The notes below the pieces were generated by a model that saw only the letters and a program-made list of their open reading frames with translations, was not told the origin of the DNA and ran no database searches. This document shows positions 27,104-36,159 of a stretch of DNA of 64,000 bases, in pieces. The stretch is from an uncultured Prevotella sp. (lineage in GTDB: Bacteria; Bacteroidota; Bacteroidia; Bacteroidales; Bacteroidaceae). The number at the start of each line of letters is the position of its first letter. Within the stretch, counting starts at the first letter, position 1. The translations under genes and the position numbers were made by a program. The stretch lies in the NCBI GenBank assembly GCA_900554695.1, contig USHV01000001.1, positions 1 through 64,000 on the forward strand, given 5' to 3'.

Positions 27104-27544
27104 TACTTACAATTTTTCTTGACTAAATTTTGACAAAATATTTTCGCAAAAGAGATGTAAATGAATATTAAAACTGACAGAATAAAGGACATTCCGTACA
27201 ACACCGCATTTTGATATACCCCATAACGTAGTCCGGAAAACTGCGTTCCGTGTTCCGATATTGCCCATTTCGCATTACGATAAAGCCCATATTAGGTCGC
27301 GAAATGGCCTATTTCAGCACCCAATATAGGCCATTTCGCAAGCCGAAATGGTGCTTTTTGCAATGCAAAGAAATGCCACTTAAACATAAGTTACTGATAT
27401 TCAATGCTATATGATAACATCTCATAATCCGCGTATTTGCGCCCGAAGACAACCCAGCTCGCAAATACGCGCTTATTTTTCGGGGTATATCTGGAAAAGA
27501 CGACCGGAATATCAAAATCCGGTTACAATCTGAAAGTCACCCAT
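27104..27544 (-). repeat. Dispersed ~440-bp element, copy B (inverted relative to 58769-59208)
   Basis: Read on the minus strand this region parallels 58769-59208 throughout. There is GACTTTCA-ATTGTAA, then a perfect 11-bp stem GCGTATTTGCG (27431-27441) with CGCAAATACGC (27460-27470) around an 18-nt loop, then the 22-bp array (27257-27359), then GTTATGGGGTATATC and a GTCAAGAAAAATTGTAAG end. An open frame of 68 codons beginning with TTG (27515 down to 27309) is preserved in both copies. It looks like a non-autonomous mobile element, though no terminal inverted repeats are clear. Confidence 0.8.
27257..27359 (-). repeat. 22-bp-period near-palindrome array B (5 units)
   Basis: Units of 15 nt start at 27257, 27279, 27301, 27323 and 27345 (for example GAAATGGCCTATTTC), with 7-nt spacers GCATTAC, AGGTCGC, AGCACCC, GCAAGCC. 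A degenerate sixth unit (GGAAAACTGCGTTCC, 27235-27249) keeps the period. Confidence 0.9.
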
Positions 27545-27774
27545 ACAGCTTTCTTTTTAAACGTATAAGACAACGCTCGTCCGGGCATTTAACCCGAATC
27601 AGTCATTAAATTCAGTCAGAATTTTGCTTTATATAGAGCATATTTTCGTTGTATTTTTCTTAACATAGCCCGCTATGCCTGCAAAAAATCCAACAAAAGA
27701 GGCCGATAGAAAACAAAAAGACGGCTGAAAACATGAATGTATAAAATATATAAAAAACCTATGCGGTCTAACAT

Positions 27775-27982
27775 CCGATTGCGGTTTAAGTGTGTATTTT
27801 GACACCATTACATCAAAAAAAACTGCAAAAACATCTGCCATACAGAATAATTCTATAACTTTGCTTTCGGTAATCATAGCGATTATTATTTGTAATTCTA
27901 TGATTCTCAATACTATAAAAATACAGCAATCTTCACTGATCACCTAATTTACAGACACTTACAATTCGTCCGGCTCACATTA
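27775..27982 (-). mobile_element. IS982-family relic (left end and N-terminal transposase codons)
   Basis: On the minus strand, 27877 down to 27775 reads MITESKVIELFCMADVFAVF-FD..., closely matching the relic at 61928 (MITKSKVIELFCMADD), and the frame then leaves homology. The upstream 27945-27982 matches the left terminus of the 61832 copy in reverse orientation. Most of the transposase is missing, so it is dead. Confidence 0.8.
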
Positions 27983-27986
27983 TACT

Positions 27987-28364
27987 ATGCAAACAGAATA
28001 TTTAATAAACAAAAAGATGTTGGAATCACGCAATGTATCTATCCTCTGCTCGCGAACAATGGGTAGTGTGGATATTCTACGTTGTTATGACCGGACTGAC
28101 CGGATGGCAGGTGGTGACAATGTTGTAATTGGAGGGATTCAATCAAAAATAGAAAAAGATGTCCTCTGTTTTCCATTAAAAGACAGGCAACTTATGATTA
28201 TGGTTATTGCCGGACAGCTATATAAGAAACGTCCTTATGAACTGACAAGCAACATGAATGAGGGAGAATCTTTTATTATAAATACCGCACCATGTGCATT
28301 TAGGGTAAGTAAAAATACCGCAGACAAAAGTACTTTATATATTTCAGAAAAAGCAGATGAATAG
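27987..28364 (+). CDS. Hypothetical protein, low GC
   Basis: A 125-residue soluble protein without signal peptide; I do not recognise it. It starts 5 bp after an IS982 terminal repeat and is AT-rich like the two genes downstream, so it probably arrived with them. The C-terminal half has alternating hydrophobic residues (QLMIMVIAGQLY) suggesting a beta-sheet core. A 97-bp gap separates it from the ATPase gene. It may be a third member of that cassette or an unrelated remnant. Confidence 0.5.
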   Translation: MQTEYLINKKMLESRNVSILCSRTMGSVDILRCYDRTDRMAGGDNVVIGGIQSKIEKDVLCFPLKDRQLMIMVIAGQLYKKRPYELTSNMNEGESFIINTAPCAFRVSKNTADKSTLYISEKADE

Positions 28365-28461
28365 TCTTCGGATACATCTCTAAAGAAAATTCACAAAATG
28401 AGATATACCATATTTTTATAGAAAAGTCTCAAATATTATATACATACTAAATAAAAAAAGC

Positions 28462-29769
28462 ATGCAAAAACTTACAATAAAGAATATAGGAGCGATAAAA
28501 CTTGTAGAATTTGAGGTTAATAGAATAAATGTTTTTATGGGACCTCAATCGTCAGGAAAGAGTACTATATCTAAAATACTTTGCCACTGCCAGTGGGTAG
28601 AGAAAACTTGTTTCTTGAATAATAAACAACTGGAAAATTATCAAAAACAGGGAGTGTTTTATGATTCTCTTGTAGAATATCATAAACTGGAGGGATATTT
28701 TCACAAAAATGCCAGCATAAAGTATGAGGGAGAGGCAATGACTATAACATATACTCATAGTACAAAGAAGACCACCATTAAGTTAAATGATAAAATGGTA
28801 TTCTCTTATCCCAAAATATGCTATATCCCCTCGGAACGTAACTTTGTGACCGGAGTGCCTAATTTCAGCAAATATAATGAGGGAAACAATGTGTTACTAT
28901 ATTTTGCTTATGACTGGTTGGAAGCTAAAGAAGATATTAAGAAACTTGATATTTCAAATCTTATCAGCAGAAAAGTTTCCTATGAGAACATTAATGACAA
29001 GGATTATATATTTGACAATGGATCAAAGTTATTGCTTACGAATGCGTCAAGTGGTATTCAATCTGTATTACCATTGTACCAGACTATAATATATATGCTG
29101 TCAAATCTGTATAAAAAGCAAAGGACTTTGTCTCCGTCAAAAGAAATGGCGAAAAATGATTTCGCAAATAAAATGATTGTGATAGCTAATAGAATTAATG
29201 ATGGAGAAAATATCAGCAACCTCAAAAAATATTCCAATATATTGATTTCCTTGTTTAAACTACTTGAGTGTTATGATGTAAAGCCGATAAACAAACTTTC
29301 AGATTTGTCACCGAAAGATTTGTCCCATAATATATATAATGCTGTCCACATTATGGAGCAGTTGTTTAATTATCATTATACTCAGTTGTTTATAGAAGAG
29401 CCTGAACAAAATCTCTTTCCTGATACGCAACAGGAATTTATTTATTGGCTGTTAGGAATCATGCAGAACGATAAAAAGCATGCTGCTATTATAACTACGC
29501 ATAGTCCATATATATTATTTGCCATTAATAACTGTATAATGGGAGGACTGGTAAGAGATAATATTCCGGAAGATAAAGTTTCTGACTTCGCATCTCATTC
29601 GGCATGGATTGATCCGAAATTGGTGTCTATTTTTGAATTGGATAATGGCACTCTCCGCAGTATACAGGATGAAGATGGTATAATCGAGGACAATTACTTA
29701 AATAAAGCATATAAGAAGAATTCGGAAGAATATTTGGAACTTTTAAATTACTACGAAGATGAAGAATAA
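28462..29769 (+). CDS. AAA/ABC-type ATPase of a putative defence cassette
   Basis: A 435-residue SMC/OLD-like AAA ATPase of the AAA_15/AAA_21 kind. Walker A GPQSSGKST is at residues 27-35, an ABC-like signature (NASSGIQS) at ~194-201, Walker B LFIEEPEQNLFP at ~309-320 and the H-loop ITTHSPYILFAINN at ~342-355. The insert between Walker A and signature is short, with no long coiled coil. Such ATPases act as sensors or motors in antiviral pairs (e.g. Septu PtuA, PARIS AriA), with an effector encoded next door. The 3' end overlaps the partner gene by 11 bp. Base composition is far more AT-rich than the flanking core genes, indicating transfer. ATPase class is sure, defence role is inference. Confidence 0.85.
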   Translation: MQKLTIKNIGAIKLVEFEVNRINVFMGPQSSGKSTISKILCHCQWVEKTCFLNNKQLENYQKQGVFYDSLVEYHKLEGYFHKNASIKYEGEAMTITYTHSTKKTTIKLNDKMVFSYPKICYIPSERNFVTGVPNFSKYNEGNNVLLYFAYDWLEAKEDIKKLDISNLISRKVSYENINDKDYIFDNGSKLLLTNASSGIQSVLPLYQTIIYMLSNLYKKQRTLSPSKEMAKNDFANKMIVIANRINDGENISNLKKYSNILISLFKLLECYDVKPINKLSDLSPKDLSHNIYNAVHIMEQLFNYHYTQLFIEEPEQNLFPDTQQEFIYWLLGIMQNDKKHAAIITTHSPYILFAINNCIMGGLVRDNIPEDKVSDFASHSAWIDPKLVSIFELDNGTLRSIQDEDGIIEDNYLNKAYKKNSEEYLELLNYYEDEE

Positions 29770-30355
29770 AATACAAGCCGTTTACCAACAATCAGTCTTT
29801 TGTAGTAGTACAGCACCTAAACTGTATATTGCTGATTTTACTGAAAGAACAAGCAGCAATAGAAAAGTGGAATTTCATGAGAACATACCGCAGGCTCCGG
29901 ATAGTGATAAAGATATGGACTGCCTGGTTTTTGAAAATTCTTCGGAATTGTCAGTTATATGTAATATCTTTGATGATCATCAGTTTAAAGATAATGAAGA
30001 AAATGATATATCACATTGCGAGTGTGTATTATTTCCTGAAAGTAAGAAAGAAGATATAGGTATGGCTTTTGTGGAGATAAAAGACTGCAAGTCGAAAAAC
30101 ATATCTGAATATAAGGATAAAGTAAAAACTCAGATTATATCTACTGTGCAAATATTCAGAGATAAAGGTATTATTGAAAAACAACGTGTTTATGGTGTGA
30201 TATCGTTTCCCAGAAGAAATAAGGTGGCATTTAACCAAACCATTTTTGACGATGCAACAGAATACAAAAAATTATATAAGAAGTATAAAGTGCACTTTCT
30301 CCCAACTAATTGTGTATCTATTGTAAACGAAAAGCAAATGACCGCTAAATTGTAA
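29759..30355 (+). CDS. Partner protein with PD-(D/E)XK-like ExK motif
   Basis: A 198-residue soluble protein that overlaps the ATPase gene by 11 bp. I cannot name its family. Residues ~85-125 read HCECVLFPES, then GMAFVEIKDCKSKN, then an amphipathic helix with KTQIISTVQIFRDKG. A strand ending in E-I-K after an earlier acidic strand, followed by a helix with Gln, is the pattern of the PD-(D/E)XK nuclease core. VYGVISFPRRNK then gives another strand. If right, it would be the nucleolytic effector regulated by the ATPase. Length and layout also allow a non-nuclease regulator. Confidence 0.65.
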   Translation: MKNKIQAVYQQSVFCSSTAPKLYIADFTERTSSNRKVEFHENIPQAPDSDKDMDCLVFENSSELSVICNIFDDHQFKDNEENDISHCECVLFPESKKEDIGMAFVEIKDCKSKNISEYKDKVKTQIISTVQIFRDKGIIEKQRVYGVISFPRRNKVAFNQTIFDDATEYKKLYKKYKVHFLPTNCVSIVNEKQMTAKL

Positions 30356-30506
30356 TATTGTTACTATTTTATTATGCCAAAATTGATATATAGCCATAGA
30401 AGATTTTAATATAAAGAGATTACCTATATAAAAATAAGAATCCGGGAAAGGAGGTCAAAGAATTATAAGAAGATATTATTAAACCCAAATCGGTCATTAG
30501 ACCGCA

Positions 30507-30632
30507 TCGAATTGTAAATGCCTGTAAATTTAGTCTTTACCGGATTTTTTTGTATTCATATATTACCGGAAATAAAAGAAATACAAGCGATAATAGTTAC
30601 GATTATAATTTACAGACATTCATAATTTGTCG
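30507..30632. repeat. Pair of IS982-like terminal sequences flanking the ATPase cassette
   Basis: CGAATTGTAAATGCCTGTAA-ATTTA (30507-30531) and TAATTTACAGACATTCATAA-TTTGTCG (30606-30632) are inverted copies of one another. The second is a direct repeat of 27945-27971 (TAATTTACAGACACTTACAA-TTCG), the IS982 left end on the other side of the cassette. No transposase lies between them. The remaining gap from 30356 to 30823 holds no gene that I can support. Confidence 0.6.
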
Positions 30633-30823
30633 AAATTACGACGTTAATATATACTTCCCAACGCTGCGAAACGTCCCCTTCTCCCCCTCAATCCTCCCCG
30701 TTCCAATCCACAAAAAAGCCCTCCCCGTATACCGGGAAAGGCCGTTTTGTTTCTCCATAGCTAAATATTTACTTAAACACGGTAAAAAGACTGTTTTTAG
30801 GATGTAAGCTTCATTGCAGCGCG

Positions 30824-32365
30824 TCATTCGGGCAGGATGACGACAGACACGGGCACATAGTCGTCAGGACTGAAACGGCGGAGAGCCTTCGAAGCCGTGT
30901 AGGTGCCGCGATACTGCGTCGTGCCGCCGAAGTTGTAGAGTTTTCCTTCAACACACTCCACCGCTCCATACCACTCGAACGATCCCAGCATGCGCAGCGG
31001 ATCGGGACTGCCGATGCCCGGAGCATAGCGCGTCACGGCGCCACTGTCCATGGCATATATCTGATTTCCTACGACACCGATGAACGAGAATTCGTTGCTC
31101 AGCGAGTCGGTGGGCGTGCAGTTGGTGGTGTGCAGCGTGCCGCCGCTCAGCGAGTGGGCACGATGGAAGAGGTCGTCGAGCAGCCATGTTGTGCCGTTGC
31201 CGTCGGAAGTCACCTTCAGTTCGGCGAAATACTGTCCGTGAGCGGTTGTCGCGCCTGGCGTGGCAGTCACGTTGCCATCGCCGTCGTAGGCCAGCGTGTA
31301 TGCCTCGATGTCGGTAGCCGTCACCACATACAGGTTGTTGCCCTCTACCGAAGCAGCGAGAGGATCCGCCGAGCGCAGGGCTACGGTGTGCCAGTTGTTG
31401 CCGGCAAGCGAGTAGATGCCGCTCGGACCGACTATCAGCGGTATGCCGTCCCAGATGGCGCCGGCACCGTCCTCGGGTATGTCGGCGTAGGTTTTCTCCT
31501 CACCCGTCACCGTGTTGTACGAGCGGAACTCGTAGCACGGCGTGGTGCTCACGTTGCCGAGCGTCGTGCGTTCTATTATTCCGCCGCCGTAATATATAGT
31601 GCCGTCCTTGACGAAGTGGATGTTTGCAGAGCCTTGGTTAGACATGTTGCCGAGCTCGTGGAACACTATGTTCTGCTTCACGCGCAGGGTATTTACCGAC
31701 GGTTCGCCGGCGATGGAGAACTTGCCTTCAGCCACTCCGTTGTCGTCGAGTACCACATACGGATGCGCGGTATAGGTCTGGCCCTGCTTGATATATACTA
31801 TCGGCTCCTTTGAAGGCACGGTTGCGTTGGGGTCGGTGAAGGGGAACGCGGCACTCTCAGAGGCGAGCTGCTGCATGGTGCTGGTGGATTCGCGGCCGTT
31901 GTAGATGTCCACGTATATGCCGCCGTTCTCAAACCGCGCAGCCGTGAGCACAACGCCGGGAGCCTCGTCTGTCTCACCTGCGGGCTGATGAACCACAATC
32001 TGCGTAGAGTCGGCTGCGGCACGGGCATGGGCACGGCTGCGCATAGCACTGCCGAAACGTATGTATCCGGTGCGGGCAACACCCGTAAGATTGCGCGCAG
32101 CCACTATCTGCACGCTCTCGCCACCCTTGCCGCCCATCTGCGAGAGTTGCAGCCAGTCGGCAGACGAGGTGGCTTCCCACGGCTCGTCAACAGGTATGGA
32201 GATGGTCTGCTGCGCACCGTCGGCGGCCAGCTCAACCGCGTCGCCCACAGGCGGAACGGGATCGGGAGGCGGCACGGTGCCGCTGTCGTCGCTACAGGCG
32301 GCGAACATCATGACAGCGAAAGACGCTGTCGTCATCAAGGGAAACAATGATCTGAACTTTTTCAT
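30824..32365 (-). CDS. BACON-domain lipoprotein with propeller-like C-terminus
   Basis: A 513-residue lipoprotein: signal peptide with lipobox (MMFAACSDDSG, lipidated Cys ~24) followed by a Pro-rich linker. Residues ~40-130 form a BACON domain (TISIPVDEPWEATSSADWLQ, then SVQIVAARNLTGVARTGYIR), a beta-sandwich common on Bacteroidales surface proteins that binds glycans or mucin. The remaining ~370 residues show repeated short beta blades (GNNLYVVTATDIEAYTLAYD, GNQIYAMDSGAVTRYAPG), suggesting a beta-propeller. No SusC/D partner is adjacent. Ligand unknown. Confidence 0.75.
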   Translation of the reverse strand: MKKFRSLFPLMTTASFAVMMFAACSDDSGTVPPPDPVPPVGDAVELAADGAQQTISIPVDEPWEATSSADWLQLSQMGGKGGESVQIVAARNLTGVARTGYIRFGSAMRSRAHARAAADSTQIVVHQPAGETDEAPGVVLTAARFENGGIYVDIYNGRESTSTMQQLASESAAFPFTDPNATVPSKEPIVYIKQGQTYTAHPYVVLDDNGVAEGKFSIAGEPSVNTLRVKQNIVFHELGNMSNQGSANIHFVKDGTIYYGGGIIERTTLGNVSTTPCYEFRSYNTVTGEEKTYADIPEDGAGAIWDGIPLIVGPSGIYSLAGNNWHTVALRSADPLAASVEGNNLYVVTATDIEAYTLAYDGDGNVTATPGATTAHGQYFAELKVTSDGNGTTWLLDDLFHRAHSLSGGTLHTTNCTPTDSLSNEFSFIGVVGNQIYAMDSGAVTRYAPGIGSPDPLRMLGSFEWYGAVECVEGKLYNFGGTTQYRGTYTASKALRRFSPDDYVPVSVVILPE

Positions 32366-32741
32366 AGCGTTTATGTTTTTATGTATTGTTGGTTTAAGCT
32401 ATGCCGGCCGACGCCGCAACGTCTGCATGGGGCATCGTGACACGGTGGCACGGCCGGCTTTCTATGTATAGAACAAAGAAAACATTTTAAGCCATACCAC
32501 GCATAACGGGTTACCGTGATTTTGAGATGCGGGCGCCGTTTCGCCCCGCTGATGTGTCGATAAAAGTGCTTTGGCGGGGCAAACAGGGGGTAGAGGCAGG
32601 GCGATTTAGCCTAAATTAACGCGGCATCAAAAAATTGGAAATGTTACTTCCACGCTATGTATTACTTTTGCCGATGTAAAAACGGTGTGTCGGAAGACAT
32701 GAAGACACGGCCGGAAAAACACTTAACATATATAATAAGGT
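32366..32741. other. Divergent promoter region
   Basis: This stretch between divergent genes holds no gene I can support. In plus orientation TACTTTTG at 32663-32670 fits a -7 box, 72 bp before the start of the RteC-like gene. The minus-strand signal for the lipoprotein is not clear. Confidence 0.45.
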
Positions 32742-33176
32742 ATGACTATGGAACATCTGAAAACAGAGCTGTCGCCGCATGTCGCGGCAGACGGATGCAC
32801 AGAGCCCACACGCGAGCAGCGCGACAAGGGACGGAGAATGATGGAAGAGGCGTTTGTCAGACTGATGGACGAGAGCGGAAAGGGCGGCATAAGATGGAAG
32901 GGAACGCTGGCAGACCTGATGGAACTGACGTACATTGCCTACAGGGGATGCGTGGTGAGACACTCCGACGGCAGCCCGGCGTCAATGTCGGAACTGGCAA
33001 GGACCATCTGCTCGAGGCTTCGCGTGCACCTGCCGGCAAACCCGTATAAGGTGGCGGCAAAGGCAATGGCGCGCAAGGGAATAAGGCAACGGGCTTATCT
33101 GGAACGCTTCTGCTGGCTGCACTTCGTGGCGGGAATGGCGCGGCCCACCGACGCGGAGATAAGCCGCGCACAGTAG
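32742..33176 (+). CDS. RteC C-terminal-like protein
   Basis: A 144-residue protein. Residues ~50-125 (IRWKGTLADLMELTYIAYRG, ELARTICSRLRVHLPANPY, KGIRQRAYLERFC) match the pattern of the C-terminal winged-helix part of RteC, the regulator of Bacteroides conjugative-transposon excision, and of the many free-standing proteins that share this domain. It lacks the RteC N-terminal half. Two start codons two residues apart (32742, 32748) are possible. It is followed after 64 bp by an M15 peptidase gene, a pairing that could be phage- or element-derived. Confidence 0.6.
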   Translation: MTMEHLKTELSPHVAADGCTEPTREQRDKGRRMMEEAFVRLMDESGKGGIRWKGTLADLMELTYIAYRGCVVRHSDGSPASMSELARTICSRLRVHLPANPYKVAAKAMARKGIRQRAYLERFCWLHFVAGMARPTDAEISRAQ

Positions 33177-33240
33177 GAACGACTCTCACACATGGAAAAA
33201 CACTGACATCTTAATAATCGTTTATCAAAAAAAAACACAA

Positions 33241-33693
33241 ATGAAAGACATGAACACAATCGATCTTAACCAGAATCTCAGTCCGCACTTCACACTCGAG
33301 GAGTTCGTGAGGTCGGGCACAGCCGTAAGACACAACATCGACAACACTCCGAAAGAGGAACATGTGGAACGCCTGAGGGAGCTCTGCACCAACGTGCTCG
33401 AGCCTCTGCGGCGACGTTTCGGGGTGATAAGGATAACCAGCGGCTACCGCTGCGAGGAACTGAACAAGAAAGTAGGGGGCGCCGCCGGCTCGCAACACAT
33501 GCGCGGCGAGGCTGCCGACATCAACGTGTCGGGAAAAGACGGAGGAATGAAGATGTATGAGTACATACGCGACAACCTGCCCTTCGACCAGCTGCTGTTC
33601 GAGAACAAGGCGAAGAGCGGCATATACTGGCTGCACGTGAGCTACAGAAGCGACGGGCACAACCGGCACGACTGCGGCATAATAAGAATGTAG
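33241..33693 (+). CDS. M15A-family D-Ala-D-Ala carboxypeptidase-like protein
   Basis: A 150-residue zinc peptidase of the Peptidase_M15_3 type without signal peptide. Visible are FTLEEFVRSGTA near the N-terminus, ITSGYRCEELNKKVGGA, the zinc motif SQHMRGEAADI (His and Asp ligands) and the third ligand in WLHVSY. This family cleaves peptidoglycan stem peptides. The lack of signal sequence and its size recall phage endolysins and the M15 proteins often found in Bacteroidales prophage-like loci. It probably forms a unit with the RteC-like gene before it. Confidence 0.85.
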   Translation: MKDMNTIDLNQNLSPHFTLEEFVRSGTAVRHNIDNTPKEEHVERLRELCTNVLEPLRRRFGVIRITSGYRCEELNKKVGGAAGSQHMRGEAADINVSGKDGGMKMYEYIRDNLPFDQLLFENKAKSGIYWLHVSYRSDGHNRHDCGIIRM

Positions 33694-33704
33694 AGGCGGG
33701 AGAA

Positions 33705-33743
33705 GAAAAAAGCCCGGTGAGCGCAATCGACTGCGTTCACCGG
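33705..33743 (-). terminator. Terminator of YVKP cassette 2
   Basis: CCGGTGAGCGCA (33714-33725) pairs with TGCGTTCACCGG (33732-33743) with one G-T pair and a 6-nt loop. On the minus strand it is followed by TTTTTTC (33705-33711), so it serves the minus-strand gene at 33788. Confidence 0.8.
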
Positions 33744-33787
33744 ACTACAGGTAAATTTTATAAACAGAAGCTAACTACTAAATATTA

Positions 33788-36142
33788 CTATCTTACTACC
33801 ATTTTGCGTCCGTTGACAATGTATATGCCCTTAGGCAGATTGTCCATGGAGCTGTCGTCGGACACTTTCTGACCGTTGAGGTTGTATATTCCCTCAACCG
33901 CAGCGTCGGCTGCACCGTCGGCAGAAATCTCCTTGATGCCGGTCAGATGGTCGTCACCGAAATCAATGGACAGCTTGCTTCCCTGTACGGCAGCGCCGTT
34001 ATCATCAACTTCCTGGAGTGTCCACATTGTGCCGACAAGACCATTTGTCCAGTCGCCTGTCAGATGATAAACCGTTCCGGCATTGAGAACGTAGTTACCC
34101 TTTGCCACACTCGCCGGCTTATAGAAATATCCGGTGAACAGAAGATTACCGTCCTCGGTCTTGTATGTCTTTGTAACAGTGCCTGCAGAATAACTCATAT
34201 CAGAGTCTTCCACGTCGTCCTCATCAATATTCTGACTTGCAATAAGAGCGTCTAACTTGCTCATACGTGTAACACCTGCGAACTGATATACAGGACTCGG
34301 ATAGCTTATCTTGGCATTGTTTATATTCTCATCAAAACTGAATACGATAAACTCATGACGGTCTGCTCCGCGTTTAATTACAGGTGCTTCAGTTACCTTG
34401 ACTGCGTAGCACTCTCCTGCATAGAGAGCAATGTCATTACCATTACCACTCAGATCAACCGTATTGAACTGTATGCGGCTGCCGCCGTTGTCGAGTCCTT
34501 TAAGGTGACAGAGCTTAACATCGTCGCCGAATGTGTTGCGCACCTGGGTCTTTGTGAGGTTCACAGGCATTACGAGAGCTTCCCATACAGGATTTGTTAC
34601 TTTATCACCTGTTGTCGCTCCGAAATCACGCGAGAGGTTGAAAACACGGGCAAACTCATATTTGCTCATATCAATACCTGTAAGATTTGTCGGAGACAGT
34701 TCTGTGTTATTTGTGCTGTATGCGTTGATACCGAACTCGTTATCACCGGAATAATATATCTTGATATTATCAACATACACACGACCTTGCGCTGTATTCT
34801 TTGCAACACCGATGGTCAGAGTTCCGTCATCTTCACCTGTACCGGTAACATTCACAGCGATTGTCACAAGATGATTTGTTTCGTCAGGAGAATAGGTAGC
34901 AGCTGATGTTGATATAGTTCCATTGTTTGTTGCAAGGAATTCTCCTGCTGCGACATTACGACGGAAATACAATGCTCTGTCATTGTCATTATTAAATTCA
35001 CGCTGATGCTTTGTTATGTAACCATTAAACCTCGTCTGTTCGCCGTCCGAAAGCTGAGGTATCAACGCACCTTCAGAAACACCACTTGTTCCTGATGCGA
35101 ACAAATAAGCAATATTACTACCGTCAGTTATTTGTGCATCAGGATTATCATCAGAAACAAAAGCCTGCGCCGTGATAACATAAGTTCCAGGCTTCAGACC
35201 TGTGACTGTCTGGCGCATAATAATCGGGTCACGCATTTCGGCAGTACCGAATGCACCGTAAGTTGTAACATAACTGTTGCTACCGTATGGATATGACGTA
35301 CCAAATATTCCACCTAATATTCCACCAAAACTTCCATTTCCAATATAAGGAGATATACCACGTAAAGCTCCTTTTGACTCTATACCTCCATGAGAAAGTC
35401 CTCTTGCAACACCTTGATCCTCACCTATAAAATCTGCACCGAGATAATCACTTACATTATATACATCCTCACTTAATTGATCTCCTATAGAAGAGCCATC
35501 CCATGCATACCAATCCCATGAATCTGTAACAGCCATGTTACGCAAAAAGCGCGTGTTAAGGAACAGACCACTCACATTAATATTAGTCTGGTTTGTCACA
35601 CTAAGAAGAACCGTACGGAAAGATTCACGCGGGATTATGAGCCAATTATCTTGACCGTTACTCTGTAAGGCTCCGTTATTACCAACGCCAAGACTACCTA
35701 TATGATAAACAGGATGTTCTCCACCTGTAACTTCATTTAATGTCCATGTCGTTGTCTGATCCAAATATATGGACGTTCCATTATCACCTGTTCCAAGATA
35801 TTCTCCATTATCTGGATTTGGATTTTTTATTGAACTCTTGAATCTATAACCATTACCATTAGATTCCACATCAAATCTAAGTCCTCTATTTCCCAATATC
35901 GCAAGCGTTCCATTATCTCCACCGGCATTCACAAATCGGTAAGTGTCTTCGCCATTCTGAGTTGTCATACAGCAAAGATACACACCCTTCTCTTGATTTA
36001 CTGCGTCAGCGGCTGATACAGAATAATTCTTCCACTGAATCTGTTTTTCGTTTCCAAACTGGGCACCCTGTGCAAACGCGCCACCCACAAAGCATGTTGT
36101 CATACAGACAATCATTGCAAAAACAAGTAATATCTTCTTCAT
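33788..36142 (-). CDS. Large secreted protein of YVKP cassette 2
   Basis: A 784-residue secreted protein with a signal peptide (MKKILLVFAMIVCMTTCFVG, cut near AFAQ), paralogous to the protein at 12654. The two share the order RFLRNM, YGAFGTAE, GLKPGTYVITAQAF, YFRRNVAAGEFLA, QGRVYVDNIKIYYSG, FGDDVKLCHLKG, and the C-terminal tail GIYNLNGQKVSDDSSMDNLP-KGIYIVNGRKMVVR. An early region (residues ~45-150: VYLCCMTTQNGEDTYRFVNA and LGNRGLRFDVESNG) could be a lectin-like beta-trefoil or sandwich, but this is a guess. It starts 17 bp after the small YVKP gene. Probably surface-associated or secreted through a sorting tail; ligand unknown. Confidence 0.75.
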   Translation of the reverse strand: MKKILLVFAMIVCMTTCFVGGAFAQGAQFGNEKQIQWKNYSVSAADAVNQEKGVYLCCMTTQNGEDTYRFVNAGGDNGTLAILGNRGLRFDVESNGNGYRFKSSIKNPNPDNGEYLGTGDNGTSIYLDQTTTWTLNEVTGGEHPVYHIGSLGVGNNGALQSNGQDNWLIIPRESFRTVLLSVTNQTNINVSGLFLNTRFLRNMAVTDSWDWYAWDGSSIGDQLSEDVYNVSDYLGADFIGEDQGVARGLSHGGIESKGALRGISPYIGNGSFGGILGGIFGTSYPYGSNSYVTTYGAFGTAEMRDPIIMRQTVTGLKPGTYVITAQAFVSDDNPDAQITDGSNIAYLFASGTSGVSEGALIPQLSDGEQTRFNGYITKHQREFNNDNDRALYFRRNVAAGEFLATNNGTISTSAATYSPDETNHLVTIAVNVTGTGEDDGTLTIGVAKNTAQGRVYVDNIKIYYSGDNEFGINAYSTNNTELSPTNLTGIDMSKYEFARVFNLSRDFGATTGDKVTNPVWEALVMPVNLTKTQVRNTFGDDVKLCHLKGLDNGGSRIQFNTVDLSGNGNDIALYAGECYAVKVTEAPVIKRGADRHEFIVFSFDENINNAKISYPSPVYQFAGVTRMSKLDALIASQNIDEDDVEDSDMSYSAGTVTKTYKTEDGNLLFTGYFYKPASVAKGNYVLNAGTVYHLTGDWTNGLVGTMWTLQEVDDNGAAVQGSKLSIDFGDDHLTGIKEISADGAADAAVEGIYNLNGQKVSDDSSMDNLPKGIYIVNGRKMVVR

Positions 36143-36159
36143 ATCAAAACCTTTCTTTT

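Noticed and set aside
27257..27359. Plasmid-type iteron replication origin at the 22-bp arrays
   Set aside because: Iteron origins have a rep gene beside them and no near-palindromic design; four chromosomal copies without rep genes argue against it.
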